The position numbers were made by a program, and so were the translations under genes. 64,000 nt of DNA, from assembly GCA_963839925.1 (NCBI GenBank), contig CAWIWV010000001.1:434001-498000 (forward strand), given 5' to 3'. The notes under the pieces were generated by a model. It was given only the letters and a program-made list of their open reading frames with translations. It ran no database searches and had not been told where the DNA came from. Positions 60,084-64,000 of this stretch are shown here, in pieces. This DNA is from Bog-756 sp963839925. GTDB taxonomy: Bacteria > Actinomycetota > Acidimicrobiia > Acidimicrobiales > RAAP-2. The stretch's first letter is position 1. Each line of letters starts with the position of its first letter.

Positions 60084-61379
60084 GTGACCAACGGACGATG
60101 TGAGTGGGTCGACCGCGATGCGTCGGTCATCTGGCACGGCTTCACCCAGATGGACGCCTACGCCGACAATGCGCCCCTGGTGATCGACCGGGCCGAGGGC
60201 CGCGAGCTCATCGATGTCGACGGGCGCCGCTATCTCGACGCCATCTCCTCCCTGTGGGTCAACACCCTCGGTCACCGGGTACCCGAGCTCGACGCCGCCC
60301 TGATCGCCCAAGTCGACAAGGTGGCTCACTCCACCATGCTGGGGAACGGCAACACCGTGGTGATCGAGCTCTCCGAGGCGCTCGCCGGGCTCGTGCCGGT
60401 CGACCGGCCACACTTCCTGTACGCCTCCGACGGCGCGGTCGCGGTCGAGCAGGCCCTCAAGCTCGCGTTCCAGTACTGGGTCAACCGAGGCATCGAAGGC
60501 CGGACTCGGTTCCTGTCACTCGGTGACGCCTATCACGGTGACACGATCGGCTCGCTGTCGCTCGGTGACGGAGGTGTCTTCAGCGCGGTCTTCGAGCCGC
60601 TGTGCTTCCCGGTTGTTCGCACGCCGGGCTATGCCGATCCCGATTGGGCAGCGAAGGCCTGCGCTGCAATCGAGGCCCACCGACACGAGCTCGCCGCGGT
60701 GGTGATCGAGCCGTTGGTGCAGGGTGCCTCAGGCATGTTGGTGACGACACCGGACGATGTCCGCCGGGTGGCCGAATGCTGCCGATCTACAGGGGTGCTG
60801 CTGATCTGCGATGAGGTGGCGACCGGATTCGGCCGCACGGGCACACTCTTCGCGTCGGAACAATCCGGGATCCGGCCAGACCTCCTGTGCCTCGGCAAGG
60901 GGATCACCGGGGGCTACCTGGCGATGTCGGCAACTGTGGCCTCCCACGAGGTGTACGACGCGTTCCTCGGCGACGACCTCGGGCCGAAGACCTTCTACCA
61001 CGGGCACTCCTACGGCGGAAACGCCTTGGCCGCGGCGGTGGCACTCGAGCACCTCCGTCTGTTCGCCGAATGGGACGTCCTCGCCAACGTCGAGCATCGG
61101 TCCGCCCAGCTGGCAGAACTGCTCTCCAAAGAGGTCGCCGGGCGGACCGCGGTGAAAGAGGTGCGCCAGCGCGGCTTGATGGTCGGCATCGAGCTGGCCC
61201 CGCCCAAGCCCGGGCTGCGCTGGGGTCGCCGGGTGTGCGCCGGCGCGGTGAGCCGAGGTGTGCTGCTGCGTCCGCTGGGTGATGTCGTGGTCGTGATGCC
61301 GCCGCTGACCATCACCGAAGACGAGATCCGGCGCATCGTGGACGCCTTGGTCGAATCGCTCGACGAGGTCACTGCATGA
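60084..61379 (+). CDS. bioA: Adenosylmethionine-8-amino-7-oxononanoate aminotransferase
   Basis: 431 aa. PLP-dependent class III aminotransferase converting KAPA to DAPA in biotin synthesis. ISSLWVNTLGHRVPELD, GDAYHGDTIGSLSLG, DEVATGFGRTG (D243) and LGKGITGGYLA with the Schiff-base K272 are diagnostic. GTG at 60084 chosen; the open frame extends to GTG 60015. Its stop overlaps bioF by four bases (ATGA), so the two are translated together. Confidence 0.92.
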   Translation: MTNGRCEWVDRDASVIWHGFTQMDAYADNAPLVIDRAEGRELIDVDGRRYLDAISSLWVNTLGHRVPELDAALIAQVDKVAHSTMLGNGNTVVIELSEALAGLVPVDRPHFLYASDGAVAVEQALKLAFQYWVNRGIEGRTRFLSLGDAYHGDTIGSLSLGDGGVFSAVFEPLCFPVVRTPGYADPDWAAKACAAIEAHRHELAAVVIEPLVQGASGMLVTTPDDVRRVAECCRSTGVLLICDEVATGFGRTGTLFASEQSGIRPDLLCLGKGITGGYLAMSATVASHEVYDAFLGDDLGPKTFYHGHSYGGNALAAAVALEHLRLFAEWDVLANVEHRSAQLAELLSKEVAGRTAVKEVRQRGLMVGIELAPPKPGLRWGRRVCAGAVSRGVLLRPLGDVVVVMPPLTITEDEIRRIVDALVESLDEVTA

Positions 61380-62545
61380 GTCTCTGGTCCGAGCGCATGC
61401 GAGCCCAGCTGGACCGGATCACCGAGCGCGGCCAATGGCGCTCACCGCGGGAGTTCGACGCGAGCGGACCGTCCGGCTTGCTGGAGGGTTCTCCGGTGAT
61501 CTCGTTCGCCTCGAACGACTACCTCGGACTCAGCACGCATCCAAAGGTCGTGCAAGCAGCGCAAGAGGCGACTGCCCGATGGGGTGCCGGTTCCGGAGCT
61601 TCCCGGTTGGTGACGGGCTCGCGACCGGTGCACCGGCAGCTCGAGGAGGAGTTGGCGGTCTGGAAGCAGACACCGTCGGCTGTCCTATTCCCGACCGGGT
61701 TCTCCGCCAATCTCGGTGTGCTCAACGTCTTCGGTGGTCCAGGCGTCCGCGTGTTCTCCGACGAGCTCAACCACGCGAGCATCATCGACGGCTGTCGGCT
61801 CTCGCGGTCCGAGGTCTCGATCTACCGGCACTGCGACGTGGCCCATCTCGCCTCGCTGTTGGCGGACGGCAGCTCGACCCCGACGATCGTGGTGACCGAC
61901 AGCGTCTTCTCGATGGACGGGGATCTCGCCCCACTCGACGAGCTCGGCGCGCTGTGCCGCGAGTCGGGCTCCCTGCTCGTCGTCGATGAGGCCCACGCCG
62001 TGCTCGGGCCTCACCTGCCGGCCAACTTCTGTTCCGACGACGAGCTGCTGACGATCCGGGTCGGCACGCTCTCCAAGATGCTCGGTTCCCTGGGCGGGTT
62101 CGTCGCGGCCTCCGCCGACGCCATCGATCTGCTGGTGAACCGGGCCCGCTCCTACATCTTCTCCACGGCACTCACCCCGGCGGACGCCGCTGCAGCACTC
62201 GCATCACTCAGAATCCTTCGTTCCGACGAAGGCGACCAGCTGGTCGAGCGGTTGGCCCACGGGGTCGCGCGCGTGGCCGGTGCCGCGTTCGGCACCTCGG
62301 GGCACGCCAGCCCGATCATCCCGATCATCGTGGGGAGCGAACGGCGAGCCCTGGCCGTGTCCGCTGCTCTGTTGGCCGACGGCATCTGGGTACCGGCCAT
62401 CCGGCCTCCCACCGTTGCGCCCGGCACCAGTCGCCTCCGGGTCACCTTGTCGGCCGCTCATACCGACGGGCAGATCTCCGAACTGCTCGAAGCGCTCGAT
62501 TCGCTCGGCGTGCTGCCGGAGATGTCCGGACCCGTACGTTCCTGA
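61376..62545 (+). CDS. bioF: 8-amino-7-oxononanoate synthase
   Basis: 389 aa. PLP enzyme joining pimeloyl thioester and alanine to KAPA. SFASNDYLGLSTHP, GAGSGASRLVTGS, DEAHAVLG (D204-H207) and TLSKMLGSLGG with K234 are the AONS motifs. ATG overlaps the bioA stop. bioB and bioD are not in the window. Confidence 0.93.
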   Translation: MSLWSERMRAQLDRITERGQWRSPREFDASGPSGLLEGSPVISFASNDYLGLSTHPKVVQAAQEATARWGAGSGASRLVTGSRPVHRQLEEELAVWKQTPSAVLFPTGFSANLGVLNVFGGPGVRVFSDELNHASIIDGCRLSRSEVSIYRHCDVAHLASLLADGSSTPTIVVTDSVFSMDGDLAPLDELGALCRESGSLLVVDEAHAVLGPHLPANFCSDDELLTIRVGTLSKMLGSLGGFVAASADAIDLLVNRARSYIFSTALTPADAAAALASLRILRSDEGDQLVERLAHGVARVAGAAFGTSGHASPIIPIIVGSERRALAVSAALLADGIWVPAIRPPTVAPGTSRLRVTLSAAHTDGQISELLEALDSLGVLPEMSGPVRS

Positions 62546-62635
62546 CGGCGAGGGCGCCCCGGAACCCGAGCACCCGGTCTCCCGATCTTCGGTAGCCTTC
62601 CTCGCGTTCGATCAGTCTCGGGGGAGTTGGTTCGA

Positions 62636-64000
62636 TTGACAGGGCGAAACGGGTCACCGGTAGGAAACGGATCGGCTCCGGGGGGTACTGCGGGGCTCCG
62701 CTCCGGTCGGAACTACATCGTGGTCTCTGCGGACGCCCACGCCGCACCCGACGACCTCGATCAGTTCCTGTCCTACGTCGACCCGACCCACCGCGAAGAG
62801 GTCGCCGCGTTCGGCGACCTCTCGGCGGTGGCGATCCCGATGTTCGGCGGCGTCGACCCCGGTGAGATCGACGACTCGGACGCGGTCCGGGCGGTCGCTG
62901 CCCGCCGCCTCGCCGGCATGGGCGTGGACACCGAGGCCGCGGCCGACTGGCTGGCCAACTACGGCACCGACTGGGTGCACGCCTCCGACGCCGGTGGTCG
63001 CCGTCTCGCCACCCTCGAGGATCAGGGGATCCACGCCGAGGTGGCGTTCCCCGGCCCGGTCCTGGCGGGAGGGCTCTCGCCGGCGATGTACCTCGGTGGT
63101 CAGACCAGCAAGGGACTCGAGCTGGTGTGGCCGGCGCTCCACGCCTACAACCGTTGGCTGGTCGAATTCTGCGCTGCGGCGCCCGGTCGCCGGGCCGCCT
63201 GCCTTCCGATCGACCTCCACGACATGGACCGCGCGGTCGAGGAGATCGCCTGGGCGCGCTCGCAAGGCATCTTCGGTGGGATCATGCTTCCGGCCATGTC
63301 GGTCAAGTCGGGACTGCCCGGGTACGCCGACGACTACTACGAGCCACTGTGGAGTGCCTGCGAGGACAACGGGTTCGTCATCAATCTCCATACAGGCGCC
63401 TCGGGCACCGCGACCGATACCAAGTACCTCTACGACGAAAAGCACGGCGGGTTCCTCGGGCTCTACGAAGTGTTCGTGTTCACCAGGCGTCCGCTCTGGT
63501 TCATGATCTTCGGCGGGGTCTTCGATCGGCACCCGAACCTCAAAGTGGTGGTCACCGAAAACGGCGTGCAGTGGTTGCCGTCGTTGATCCGGGACATGGA
63601 GTCCTTCTTCGACACCCACGGCGGAGCACCGGTCCGCTCGTATCTCAAGCTTCGCCCGGCCGAGTACTTCGACCGGCACGTCTTCCTCGGCGGCTCGTTG
63701 ATGAAACGCTACGAGGCGGAGATGCGCGACGAGATCGGTGTCGACCGACTGATGTGGGGTGCCGACTACCCGCACCTCGAAGGCGCGGCTCCGGTCCATC
63801 GGTTGATCCTGCGCCAGGTGTTCGGCGGCATGCCGGAGGAGGACATCCGCCGGATGGTCGGCCTCAACGCCGTCGACGTCTTCGGATTCGATGCCGACCT
63901 GCTGCAGGGAGTCGCCGACCGGGTCGGCCCGACGGTCGAGGACCTCGCGACCACCGTCTCGTTGGACGACATCCCCAAGTCCTTCAGCTGGAGTCTCGCC
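62636..64000 (+). CDS. Amidohydrolase family protein (partial)
   Basis: At least 455 codons, cut by the window edge. NYIVVSADAHAAPDDLDQFL holds the first metal-site D-A-H; FVINLHTGASGT and RHPNLKVVVTENGVQWLPSL and MWGADYPHLEG give the other metal and catalytic positions of amidohydrolase-2 (PF04909) enzymes, such as decarboxylases and lactonases. TTG start with GGGGGAG 13 bases upstream; no better ATG or GTG fits before the domain begins. Confidence 0.85.
   Translation, partial: MTGRNGSPVGNGSAPGGTAGLRSGRNYIVVSADAHAAPDDLDQFLSYVDPTHREEVAAFGDLSAVAIPMFGGVDPGEIDDSDAVRAVAARRLAGMGVDTEAAADWLANYGTDWVHASDAGGRRLATLEDQGIHAEVAFPGPVLAGGLSPAMYLGGQTSKGLELVWPALHAYNRWLVEFCAAAPGRRAACLPIDLHDMDRAVEEIAWARSQGIFGGIMLPAMSVKSGLPGYADDYYEPLWSACEDNGFVINLHTGASGTATDTKYLYDEKHGGFLGLYEVFVFTRRPLWFMIFGGVFDRHPNLKVVVTENGVQWLPSLIRDMESFFDTHGGAPVRSYLKLRPAEYFDRHVFLGGSLMKRYEAEMRDEIGVDRLMWGADYPHLEGAAPVHRLILRQVFGGMPEEDIRRMVGLNAVDVFGFDADLLQGVADRVGPTVEDLATTVSLDDIPKSFSWSLA

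Overview
The window is high-GC DNA with GTG/TTG starts, GGAGG-type ribosome binding sites, short GTGA/ATGA overlaps between genes, and a gene set typical of environmental actinobacteria (ECF41-type sigma factor, many SRPBCC/VOC/SDR proteins, S53 peptidases, DGGVF-repeat secreted proteins). I infer a soil or freshwater actinobacterium, probably class Acidimicrobiia; there is no rRNA or marker gene here to prove it.

Region 1-24 kb is a patchwork of mostly single genes on both strands: carotenoid oxygenase, DegV, VOC proteins, NhaP antiporter, transglutaminase, nitrilase, cupin, a TreT-like glycosyltransferase, SDR, aldehyde dehydrogenase with DUF779. It also carries decay: a frameshifted secreted repeat protein at the left edge, a broken dimeric alpha/beta-barrel gene at 11.3 kb, a frameshifted DUF4232 lipoprotein at 17.6 kb, an IS3-type transposase tail joined to a truncated membrane protein at 6.2-6.9 kb, and two copies of a gene-tail remnant 10 kb apart.

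Region 24-39.5 kb is denser and intact: K+ channel, sulfotransferase-like protein, an ECF41 sigma factor with its carboxymuconolactone-decarboxylase partner and a matching promoter, SDR, SnoaL, SRPBCC and GAP proteins, a flavin/PNPOx-type protein, DUF302, a formylglycine-type sulfatase and a CoA-disulfide reductase-rhodanese fusion. A plus-strand structured RNA candidate lies at 32.9-33.2 kb.

Region 39.5-58.3 kb is a secretion and cell-surface island: two S53 (kumamolisin-like) peptidases, an operon of a secreted protein with an ABC exporter, two GH114 polygalactosaminidase-type enzymes, a membrane protein fusing a degenerate protein-kinase domain to an extracellular GH3 glycosidase, and a secreted alpha/alpha-toroid protein whose leader contains a cobalamin riboswitch. 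The right end holds chrA, an overlapping bioA-bioF pair and the start of an amidohydrolase.

A recurring 14-bp palindrome-like site close to GGGACNTTCGGCCC (similar to DosR/DevR boxes) precedes at least six transcription units at similar distances, suggesting that scattered genes here form one stress or hypoxia regulon. The most interesting items are the riboswitch-controlled toroid protein, the pseudokinase-GH3 fusion, the two structured RNA candidates (9.4-9.6 kb and 32.9-33.2 kb) and this box family.
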